Below are positions 46,664 through 56,017 of a stretch of DNA of 64,000 bases, in pieces. Source of the stretch: Gorsachius magnificus (Eukaryota; Chordata; Aves; Pelecaniformes; Ardeidae); assembly GCA_034008185.1 (NCBI GenBank), contig CM067081.1:1488001-1552000 (forward strand), given 5' to 3'. The notes below the pieces were generated by a model. That model saw only the letters and a list, made by a program, of their open reading frames with translations, made no database searches and was not told the DNA's origin. The stretch's first letter is position 1; each line of letters begins with the position of its first letter. A program made the position numbers and the translations under genes.

Positions 46664-47337
46664 AGGTGGTGGAAAGGAGGAAGAAAGGGGGTTTGTTGGT
46701 TTTGCGTAGCAAGTCTGCAGAAAATAGGTCCTGGAAGAAATGGGGAGTTTGATTCCTTAAGGAAGGGGGAGTAAAATAATACAGCAGGACAGGCAGCCCA
46801 TTGGAGTCATGGAGCGCACTGGGGATAATCCGTTGATTCCAGAAGAAACAAGTCTGTGCAGGGAGAGCCTGGCCAGGAGGACCTTGTGGACATTGAAGAT
46901 CGACTTTGGTTGGTTCAAAAGGATCACTAAGTGATGGGTTGTGCTTTTTGGAGGGAGGGAAGGAAGGAAAGTGTTTGCATTTCTCTGAAATCCACTTTTC
47001 TTACTACCCCCTTTCCTTATTACTGGACTTCCACAAGCTCAGGAACGGGTAGGGGATCCTCTGGGATGATAAAGGAGTATTGGGGACTGGCAGTGAATGG
47101 AAGAGGCACACTTTAGAAGGCACAGCCACAAAGCCCTCCGTGCAGAAGAGGGATGGGAAGTGCAGGAAGACGTCGCTTGGGGCTGCCCTGCCGGTTCTGT
47201 AGAATTTCTTGTGCAGCCTTCAGGTTTGTGAAATGCAGTAGTGCAGCACGTGGATAAAATAATGTTGCATCCTCGCCTTTTTGAATTACCAGGGTGGTAA
47301 AAAGTAGCAAGAAAACATCTAAGAATGCATTGGAATG

Positions 47338-47362
47338 AGAAAAAAAAAAAAAAAAAAAAAAA
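47338..47362. repeat. Poly-A run
   Basis: A run of more than 20 A in RNF169 intron 2, with no adjacent recognisable retrogene or SINE. Length may be imprecise in the assembly. Confidence 0.9.
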
Positions 47363-48264
47363 AGGAAATCTAGGGAAGTATTCCCCATAGGAGGTGATAC
47401 AAAAAAGGCTGAAAGTGCTCAGTGCCTTCTCTGGATCAGACTCCTTAGACTGCAGGAATATATTAAAAATCAAGAGGATTTCAATAAGGGGTTACCTATG
47501 CGGGGCCGAGTAGGAAGCCAGGAGGTAAAAGCAAGTCCGTCCAGCGTGGTGCGCAGGCAGCAGGCAGGATCCCATGGATCCAGGTACCTTGTCTCCTAGA
47601 TCCTGGGGTTTGCTCGCACTTCTCATCCACATTTGCGCTTCAGCTGATAAACTGAATTCAAGCTTTGGGCCTCCAGTTGGCCATCAGAGGGCTAGGTAAT
47701 CTCTCTGGATCTTCTCCACCCCGATGCATCAAGGAAACAAAAGGATTTCATACAGCGTGTGCCTTTCAATGTGGGAATTGCTGTATCTAACCAATTTTAA
47801 TTTAGGTGATGCTGCCTCTGTGTTGCCAAATTGTGCATACTGCGTGGCGGTCCATTCGAAGACCAAAATTGCAGTATCGTAGCTTGCATGAAACTTGTTT
47901 TGCGCTTTGTTTTTAGGTAGTATGATTATCTACAAGTAGGCAAAAGCTTTTGTCTCTCTATTTTAGAAGATGGCGTGGCAGAACAGTCTTTGCCAAAGCC
48001 TGGACCTCACAGAGCCTGTGCTGTTTTGCAAAGAAGAAAATATCCATGGTATCGGTGTAGAGTGCGTGAATGTGAAAACACTGTAGCAACAAACCCATAT
48101 TCACGTTCTTGGTAGCGAGGGAGGCAGTGGCTCTACTCTAGAGGAGAGAAATGAAGACCCAAAATTAAATGACGCAGCCAGATTCTTGGAAAATCACTTG
48201 TTGGCAATCAGGTATAGGAGTTAAGACCTTTCAACCACGTTGTCTCTTTTGTCATTGTTTCCAG

Positions 48265-48411
48265 CTGAGAGAAGAAAAACTACAAGAAGAAAAAGCTTCA
48301 GAGGATCTGAATCACAAGTTCATTCTAGATGACATGGACGTAGGAAAAAGAAAAGTGGAAGAACAGCAGAAAAAAGATGAATCCTTAGTGCTTAAAGTGA
48401 ACCAAGAGTGT
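48265..48411 (+). CDS. RNF169: RNF169 exon 3
   Basis: The exon encodes 49 residues starting LREEKLQEEKASEDLNHKF and continuing through a charged, probably helical KRKVEEQQKKDESLVLK stretch, which closely follows mammalian RNF169. The acceptor is tgtttccag at 48264. The donor is GAGTGT|GTAAGT, a near-perfect consensus. It is phase 0 at both ends. The last residues (NQEC) differ from the human equivalent, but the junction with exon 4 (LSDSENEEP) is conserved. Confidence 0.95.
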
Positions 48412-49417
48412 GTAAGTAAGCTTGTGCTTCTCCTATCCGTATCTTAGACACTGACTGGTAGGTGAAATGCTGCTAAGACTCAGTCCTGGAACAAGAACTC
48501 GTTGTTTTAAGGCCTTGACTAGTTGACTACCTCCTGTTCCTGCCCATTGAAACTGGGAGTTTTCATCCTTTGACACAGGGAGCTTTCCAGGATTGGTTGA
48601 TTGACTTCTTTATAGCCTGTGAAGGCTATAAACTCCCAGATTATAAAGATCCATGTTGATGAGAACTGTCTCCTAAGGTTTGTTACGACTACAGATGTTC
48701 TTCTAGAGGTTTCTGTCCCCCCTTTTACCTGCTTTACTCATGGCTGAAGGTGCAGCTCTTCCAAACATGTCAGTTAAATCTGGAGAGGTAACCGCTCTGC
48801 TTTGTGTATCCTTGGCCTTCAGGCATTTCCGTGAACATTTCTCCATGAAACTTCCACAGTGGAGGTGTACAATACTGTAGTCCAACGGATTCTTCATGCT
48901 GAGTTTTACCTGTTTCTCATTTCAGCTGTGAGACTCCGCAGGAAATGCTCTTAAGATTTAAAGACTGATAGGCTGGTACGTGGGTACTGAGCAGCATCCC
49001 ATAGTACCTTTCTTGTAGGATTTCATGGAATCACAGAATCGTTTGGGTTGGGAAAGCCCTTTAAGCTCACCAAGCCCAACCGTTCCCCTAACCCTGCCAT
49101 CCCACCACTAAACCCTGTCCCTAAGCATGTTTCCTTGATCAATAAATTAACTTTCTTCAATGACTGACAGCTATACATGGGAGCCGTGTGCTTATTTTTG
49201 TATTATTTATGCTTTTGGGGCCAGCCCCTGAGCTGTTACAGCTGCAGTGAAGAGGAGCACGTGTATCTGCTGGCAGGTTGCGTTCTCAGTTTATGTCCTC
49301 TAGATGTGATCAGAACGGGGGCTTTGGGAATCTTTAATATCTTTGCCAGAAAGCTTTATTGTCCAAGTGATTCTTTTTGTTGTACGTGTCAGCTAACTCT
49401 TCCTTGATTGACTTCAG
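48412..49417 (+). other. RNF169: RNF169 intron 3
   Basis: This 1.0-kb intron has a GTAAGT donor and an acttcag acceptor. A minus CR1 fragment lies at 49022-49140. Nothing else is recognised. Confidence 0.85.
49022..49140 (-). mobile_element. CR1 LINE 3' end fragment
   Basis: TTTCATGGAATCACAGAATCG, then TTTGGGTTGGGAAAGCCC and the CCCTAACCCTGCCATCCCACC block. It is about 120 bp, truncated. Confidence 0.88.
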
Positions 49418-49530
49418 TTTCCTGAACGTCTCTCGGATTCCGAGAATGAAGAACCATTCCAGGGCAAGCAAACACATCGGTCGGCTTTTGTTTCCAAGAC
49501 CAGTGCCTACTCCTTTGCTTTCCTTTCAGG
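49418..49530 (+). CDS. RNF169: RNF169 exon 4
   Basis: The exon encodes FPERLSDSENEEPFQGKQTH and RSAFVSKTSAYSFAFLSG. The SDSENEEP and HRSAFVSK blocks identify it as RNF169. The acceptor is attgacttcag at 49417. It ends TCAGG|GTAAGA at 49530 in phase 2, completed by the first G of exon 5. It is a Ser/acid-rich linker with no known fold. Confidence 0.94.
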
Positions 49531-50261
49531 GTAAGATGCTGAGACTTGATTCGAGCCGATTATTGTTCCTTAGAGGTGTAAATCTCACGTTCTTTTGACT
49601 GTTTTCTAAACGTACCTGGGATGCTTTAAATTTAATGAAAATGGTTGTTCCATTCCAAAATAAGTAATGATTTTTCTGGAATTTTAGAACAGACTAATTG
49701 GTAGACTGTAGCGTCTGTCTGATGATCTCCTACCTGTCACAAAATCCTGGGGGGTAACAAAGTTGGTGTTGATCCCATGAAGGAGAAGAATCATTGCCTG
49801 TCGATTTAAATGACAGAAACCATTAAAGTGCAAAATTCTGCATGATGAACTCAAGTGGGCTGGATCCTTCTCCAGCACAGATACGAAGAGACAGCGTCAG
49901 CCCCAGACAGCTTATCAGTGGAAGCTGTTGCACGATGCAGTGGAAGTGGAAGCAGTCGAGTAACTGTGTTTTCACATGAGAAGCACAGAGGTTTCCATAG
50001 CGTCCTCGTTAGCTCTGACCTCAATTAGTTACAAGCCGTAGGTGGAAGCTGTTTAGCGTGGAGCCCTTGAACACAGACCGGGCCTCTGCGGCAGATCCAA
50101 GATTCCTGGATCCCTTTATCCCGAGGGCGTAGGAGGCGTCTCTTACAGGCCGGCGCTGCCAAGGCTGATGCCTCCCCCGCAGGTAGCTGCTGCCAGGGCT
50201 GTTGGGCTGCTTGTTCTTAAGGTCACCAACAATCTCCTCTTTTCACACCTCTGCTTTTCAG
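49531..50261 (+). other. RNF169: RNF169 intron 4
   Basis: A 731-bp intron with donor GTAAGA and acceptor tgcttttcag. No repeat or gene is recognised inside. Confidence 0.88.
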
Positions 50262-50361
50262 GAACCTGACCGCCAAGGTGGAAAGGAGTCGGAGCTGCAA
50301 CGACACCATTCAGGAGAGATCAAAGAGCAGGCAGAGATCAGCCCCGGCCAACAAAACAAAG
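50262..50361 (+). CDS. RNF169: RNF169 exon 5 (proximal donor)
   Basis: The exon encodes NLTAKVERSRSCNDTIQERS followed by KSRQRSAPANKTK, matching the KVERSQSC and KSRVRAVPGNKAK blocks of the mammalian protein. It starts with G, completing the Gly codon from exon 4. It ends AAAG|GTACCG at 50361 in phase 0. A 21-bp tandem duplication copies the end of the exon with its donor, so a second identical donor lies at 50382. Using that one adds seven residues (VPANKTK) without a frame change. The proximal donor gives the length seen in mammals, so I take it as the default. Confidence 0.9.
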
Positions 50362-50388
50362 GTACCGGCCAACAAAACAAAGGTACCG
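50347..50388 (+). repeat. RNF169: 21-bp tandem duplication across the exon 5 splice donor
   Basis: GCCAACAAAACAAAGGTACC plus G occurs twice in perfect tandem. Each copy contains the AAAG|GTACCG donor. The unit is seven codons long, so both donors leave the same phase. Confidence 0.97.
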
Positions 50389-52954
50389 GCTGGGCAGGGA
50401 AGCAGAGGGTTTCTATGTGTAAATGTTCTTATCTGAGGTTACACGGCGCCAGTAACACGGAGATACAAAATACTGTGTTTGTGGCACTGCTGGTGCTGTG
50501 TTATCGCCATGGGGCCAATCACTTCTGGCAGCTCACAATAAAAACCTGCTAGGTTAGAAATTAGTAAGCAGAAAAGTCGACAGCTTACAGAGTTGTTTGT
50601 TAGCACAGGAGGATAATTGGAAGTTGGAAGGGTACTCATCATGCTTTTGTTCTGTAATTTATTTTCTTTTCAAGGCTGAATCCCCAGCCAATTAAAGAAA
50701 AATCTTTTAGAAGTTCAGAAAAAAATTCTCTCTTCCTCCCCCTTTCTCTCCTGTTCTTTCCAAAGCTGTTTAAGCAGAGCAAAACTCATGGCTTTCCTGA
50801 TGTTAGGACACTTTCTTTTGCACTTCAAGGTTATGGGAAGAGCTGGCCTGGTCTTGCTTCCCCTCGCATCCAGCAGACCCAGTGAATTAACCCTATCTGT
50901 TACCCTGTGCAGCCCGCCTGACTTTTCAGCGCACGGCAGCGCTTCAAAATGAGCTGTGAGCACGAAGCACTGCTGAAAGCCTGAGCAGGAGGTTTTTTTG
51001 GCTCTTCCAGCAGTAATCGTTGGGCACCGTCCACTCATTGGAGATGACCTTTGCAAATGCCTTCCCTTGCACCGTGCCTGGCAGCACCACTGACCCCTCT
51101 GCCTGGTCCTGCCAGTGGATGCAGATTTTGCACACTCGCTCTTGTACTGATCTGTGTCTCTGAGGCCGTACTCTGCCTCCGTTCCAATGTGCCTCTGGCC
51201 CCTGGGATCCTGGTGGCTGGCAGCAGCAGCTTAAATCATGATTGTTGTGAGTTCTCAGCCTGCAACAACTCCAGCACTGCTCTGCCCGGGCTGCTTGCTG
51301 GGACGTTCCACCTCCTCCTGCTGACACCCCTGCTTCTTGGGCTCGTTTCATCCCAGATGGAGAAGGGGAGGGTTCAATTCCAGAGGTCCCATAGGGAACA
51401 AAAGCCTCTGCAATCCTTTGGAAGGTCAGGTTGGTTGGTGCATGTTGTGTGGAAAATGTTAAAATCCTCCTTGGGCACGCAAAGTTGACCCCAGCGATCA
51501 CCTCGCTTGACATCTCTGAGGTTATGAGCATGGACCATGGTCAGAGAGTCTGTATTTAAAAACCTGGTGCAGTTCCCATCTAAGCTGATAGGAGCTGGCC
51601 TGAGCTCAAAGCAGGGGTCTATAACGGACCTGTCTCCTCAGGACTTTTTTTTTTTTTAAGTAGATGGTTTATGGACCTGGCCAATTAAGACTTGCACTAC
51701 CGGGGTGTTCCACAAATTTGTTTGGACCCCAGAATAAGCTGGTGCAAACAACTCTCTTTTGGGCTGAGCAGGGAGAGGCTATCGCTGTCTCAAACTAGCA
51801 GTGGGATAAAATAATTTCATCTTAGAGAAGAATACTACCATTTGCAATTGTGTATGTGCAGCTTTTATTTCTGATTTATTTGTGGCTGGGTTCTGTCGCA
51901 TTCCAAACGTAACAGCATGAGGGGGTGGTCTTGGAGATGACAAGAAATGCTGCTCCCCAGTGTGGTGGCCACGGTGTGGTCTCCAACCGCTCGTCAAGGT
52001 TGTTCCACCCGTCTGCCTCAGGCACATACACACCTTTTCTCAGGACGTTTTGCAGCACAGTGTATTAAACCTGGGCCAAGTATTTATTCTTTCTCTCTTA
52101 TGGCTTGGTAGGGAGCAAAAAACCCTTTGGTGATGCTTTCCTTTGAAGAGCATGGCTCCCTTCAGCCAGGGTGGGGCAGTGCTTCTCGCCTTCTCCTTCT
52201 CTTGCCTTGCTTCAAGCTTTTTGCCATCAGAGTGGTTGCCACTTGCCCTATTGCAGCAGCAAGAACAGCTCTTACACTGCAATAAATTTGAGACCCAGAT
52301 CGTGCTGGACTCCTCTTTCCCCTGCTTATGTTATATATCGGCCATGAAAGGTGCCATGACCAGCAGAGGCTGCCACGGCTGGTCCAGAGAGCTCCTCAGC
52401 TGGTCTGCTGCAGGAGCTGAGCCTGGTGGCCTCACGTTCTCCTCTTCTCCTCTTGCATGTTTCATAGAATCACAGAATCGTTTGGGTTGGAAAAGCCCTT
52501 TAAGCTCCCCCAGCCCAACCGCTCCCCTACCCCTGCCATCCCACCCCCAAACCCCGTCCCTCAGCACCGCCTCTGCCCGGCTGTTAAATCCCCCCAGGGC
52601 TGGGGACTCGACCCCTTCCCTGGGCAGCCCCTTCCAGCCCCTGACAGCCCTTTGGGGAAGGAATTGTTCCCCAGGGCCAACCTCACCCTGCCCTGGCACA
52701 ACTTGAGGCCGGCTCCCCTCACCTCCTCTGCTCCAGGCTGAACCCCCCCAGCTCCCCCAGCCGCTCCCCAGCAGCCTGGGGCCCCGCTCCCCTGCCCTTC
52801 TCTGGACACGCTCCAGCCCCTCCAGGTCCTTTGGGGAGGGAGGGGCCCAACCCTGACCCCCGCATTCGAGGGGCGGCCCCCCCAGTGCCCATGGCAGTTT
52901 GTCCATCTTCTTCTCAATGACAACCTTTTTGAGCTGTGGTGCGTTGCCTTGCAG
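50362..52954 (+). other. RNF169: RNF169 intron 5
   Basis: This 2.6-kb intron contains the minus CR1 at 52463-52892 just before the last exon. The rest (about 50390-52460) shows no recognisable gene or repeat. Confidence 0.85.
52463..52892 (-). mobile_element. CR1 LINE (GC-rich subfamily) next to RNF169 exon 6
   Basis: Inverted tail TTCATAGAATCACAGAATCG, then the G-rich subfamily body in reverse, truncated near CCCCAGTGCCCATGG. The truncated end is about 62 bp from the exon 6 acceptor, so it may touch the branch-point zone. Confidence 0.92.
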
Positions 52955-54165
52955 GTGCCACCCGTCACCAGCACATCGACGCCGCTGGTTGGAGTTTTGT
53001 CGTCCACCCAAAACAACCGCTGCCTCTCCGCCCCAGACCTGACGGCAGAGAAACGCCTGGTTCTCAACCCCGTTTCATCCCTCTCGGCCCTGCACAAGCC
53101 AGAGCGATCCATCAGCCCCGAGAGCAACGACAGCATCTCGGAAGAGCTCAACCACTTCAAGCCTATTGTCTGCTCCCCGTGTACTCCTCCAAAAAGGCTT
53201 CCTGACGGCAGAGTCCTGAGCCCTCTCATTATCAAGTCCACCCCGAGGAACCTGAACCGGAGCCTGCAGAAGCCGACCACCTACGAGGCCAGTCCTAGAA
53301 TACTGAAAAAATGGGAGCAGATATTTCAGGAGCGCCAAATCAAAAAGACTCTCTCTAAAGCGACCCTTACGTCCTTGGCTTCGGAGCCCGGAGAAGATGT
53401 TACAGTTCCTGACATCACCAACCCCAGCAGTTGCGCTAAAGAGCAGCCGCAAGTGCAGGATGATCACCTTCCACCTGACACAACAGCAGAGCCTCGCCCC
53501 GAGCTGGATTTCTTTCCTTCCATCAGTGAAACGAAGCTGGGAAGAGGAGCGAGAAGAACAGAGATTCACAAGCCTTAACAACAGACGACAGCGCTGCCGA
53601 ACCAGATGCGCGATCAAATGTCGCCTCCCTAAACACACGAGTGTCCGAAGTCCCTGACCTAAAAGTGAACACGTTCATAGACAAATCCTGTCTCAGTCTT
53701 GGCCCCAAAATGCTGAGCAGAAGACTCATGGGCGTCAGCGCATCGCTGCCTGACAACAGCACGCTCGGAGTCCCCGTCAAGACAGCGGGAAAAAAGCAGC
53801 TGAAATACCTGAACAACAGCGAATTGATCAACGTGCAGAACAGCACCTGCAATTCCGTTGAGAACATCATCGGGGAACAGCCCCCGTCGCTGAGACGGGG
53901 CCGGAAGAGACGCTGCAAAACGAAGCACTTGGAGCACAACGGCTCCGTCAAAAGACTGAGGCACGCGGCGGGGGAGGTGGGCTTGCCCCCGGAGGAGCGC
54001 TTGGTACGGGAGATGGAGCAGAAGCTCCAGCAGGAGGAGGAGGACAGGAGGTTGGCCCTGCATCTGCAGCGGATTTTCGACAGCGAGAATAGGACAGTGG
54101 ATAGGCGGAAAGTCAGAGTCGATCGGTATCTGCTGCGGTCGAAGAGCACGCTGGGTGCTAAGTAG
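52955..54165 (+). CDS. RNF169: RNF169 exon 6: ubiquitin/nucleosome-binding tail, with frameshift
   Basis: This last coding exon is 1211 bases. The acceptor is ccttgcag at 52954. The first frame (52955-53578) gives conserved blocks SISEELNHFKPIVCSPCTPP, LPDGRVLSPLIIKSTPRNLN and ASPRILKKWEQIFQERQIKK, then stops at 53576-53578. The second frame is readable from about 53530 to the TAG at 54163-54165. It has SLRRGRKRRCKTKHLEHNGS, a MIU-type ubiquitin-binding helix (about 54004-54085, REMEQKLQQEEEDRRLALHL) and the LR-motif tail (RRKVRVDRYLLRS). The two frames overlap around 53530-53575 and differ by one base, so one base appears to be missing near the GGG at 53539-53541. Both halves are clearly RNF169, so I annotate one exon with a frameshift, more likely an assembly or sequencing error than a dead gene. 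Confidence 0.9.
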
Positions 54166-54335
54166 CACTGGTGGACGATGTTGCCTTTCTAGAGGACGAT
54201 GAGGTTTATCAGATTGTCTTATAGGAAAACTATTTTTTGTCATACTTCCACCCACAACAATTGCTTTTTCGTTTTGGTGGTAAGACATTTGTAGGTCCAG
54301 TTCAGAGAGAAGCCAGAGTCCTTTCAGATTAAAAA

Positions 54336-54357
54336 AGAGAGAGAGAGAGAGAGAGAA
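54336..54357. repeat. (AG)n microsatellite in RNF169 3' UTR
   Basis: About eleven AG units, 170 bases after the stop codon. Confidence 0.95.
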
Positions 54358-55979
54358 TTCCTCCAGCTTTCTGGTCCTTTGGTCTGAAAGAAGTGCCCGT
54401 TATCCCCGTGAATACCCTGCAATGCTTCTACGTGCAGTTGGTGACATTTGGGTTCCCCAGCTGGGAGGGTTGTGTGAGCAGTGCCTGGGGTACGGGGGAT
54501 AAGGACCGCGTCCGTTCCTTGCCTTGCCGCTTCAACGTCCCAGGAGAAATCAGAGCTCTACTCACGGAAAGTAGGCTTTTTCTGTCCTAGAAACAGTCTT
54601 CTCTCTGCCTGCCCTGTGCTCTTCCTTACGCTGCGGCTGGCTGCGGTGGTCAGACTGTTACCGATGTCAGCGCGTTCGAGTGACCTGACTTGGAGGGCTG
54701 TCGGGGAGGGAGGCTGATCCGTATTTCTGCTAGGAAGTACCAAACAGATCCACCCGTAGTATTTACAAATGAATGTATCTCGCCGTCCTGCACCAGCAGC
54801 ACAGATCAGAGCTTACTTTCTTTACTCAGAAAGCCAAATGCAGCGAAGAAAAACATAAGGATTTTACTGAGAAGCCTTATAGGAGCTTGCAGGTTCATGT
54901 TAGTGACACAGCAGAGAGCTTGGGGAGAGCAGCTGGGAGCCATGCCCAGGGCGCTGTGACCCGGGGAGCAAACGCAGCTTTTCTCCCGGTCCCTGCCTCT
55001 TCCACGGCAAGAGGGTTTCGTGTTCTTCCCACTAATACTGAAATCTAGGAAGGGAAGCGCTGGCCGGGTGATTTCGGGACGGACGTTTTCCCTGCTGACA
55101 CGTACCCTGCAGGTTCTTGCTCAGTTAAGAGATCTCTCAGCACACCTAAGACCTGTCCTTATATGTCCGAGAGCAGCCCGAGGAGACATCCTGAGGTAGC
55201 TGACGCATCGCCGGCCTCTCCCAGGCACCCGATGGGCTGGCGGGAGCATCGGGACAGGAGCCCAGCCCTCGCGGCCGCGGGTGCTCGGGGCGATGCAAGC
55301 CTGCCCTGCCCCTGCTCCGAGCTAGCCGTCTTCAGGTTCAAACCACTACGGAAGCTCAGGTGAGCGATGCACTAAAAATTTCCACTTCAAGGCACGAAGT
55401 CGGGCACGGCAGCCTGGACCAGCGCTAGCTCGGAGCCTGGGCTTGGTGAAACGTGTGTTGTCTCCTCAGAGGTGGCCTCCAGCAGCAGCCCACCCTCTGG
55501 GCTCCTTGTGTTTCTAACGCTCTTCCGCCATCATCCATTAACAGCACAATAATTTCATTGATTATTTCCACTAATCGGGCTCAAAAAACCATCAGCTCGG
55601 TTTGATACTTGAAAGGTGCCTTGCAGAGTATTCACTGGGGACCCTCGGTGCCCGCAGGGACCTTCGTCCAGGGCGGAGGCTGCGGCGTTAACCAGCTTGC
55701 TGACCTGTCTGCCAGGTGACAAGTGACATTTTCAGGACGTAGCTGAAGCACAGTGCTGGGGCAAACCCGTGGTGGGAAGGGAAGACAGCCAGTGCATTTA
55801 AACAGATGGAGCTGATCTAAGGGAACGGGCGTTGCCCGATTTCCTCAATCTGAAAAATGGTTGAATTTCTCCTTCCGTCTTAAGTGGTTAAAAAGAAACC
55901 AAATGGGAACTGGTTTTCTTTTTCTCTCCCGGCACGCTTGCGTAACTGCAAGGACCCTGGCGCTTTTTTTCAATTGAAA

Positions 55980-55980
55980 T

Positions 55981-56017
<37 letters not shown>
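55980..56017. repeat. T21A17 self-complementary tract
   Basis: Twenty-one T directly followed by seventeen A within the RNF169 3' UTR. In RNA it would fold as a U-A hairpin. A shorter T/A copy of the same design is in intron 1 near 37941-37960. Confidence 0.9.

Larger units (their letters stand above)
39533..48264 (+). other. RNF169: RNF169 intron 2
   Basis: This 8.7-kb intron has CR1 copies at 41190, 44207 and 45585, a T19 run at 43186-43204, a poly-A run at about 47338-47362 and a possible MIR remnant at 42215. The remaining stretches (39533-41190, 42360-44200, 46670-48264) show no supported gene. Confidence 0.8.

Noticed and set aside
47338..47362. Poly-A tail of a processed retrogene
   Set aside because: No coding sequence resembling a known gene precedes it on either side, and no flanking direct repeat was found.
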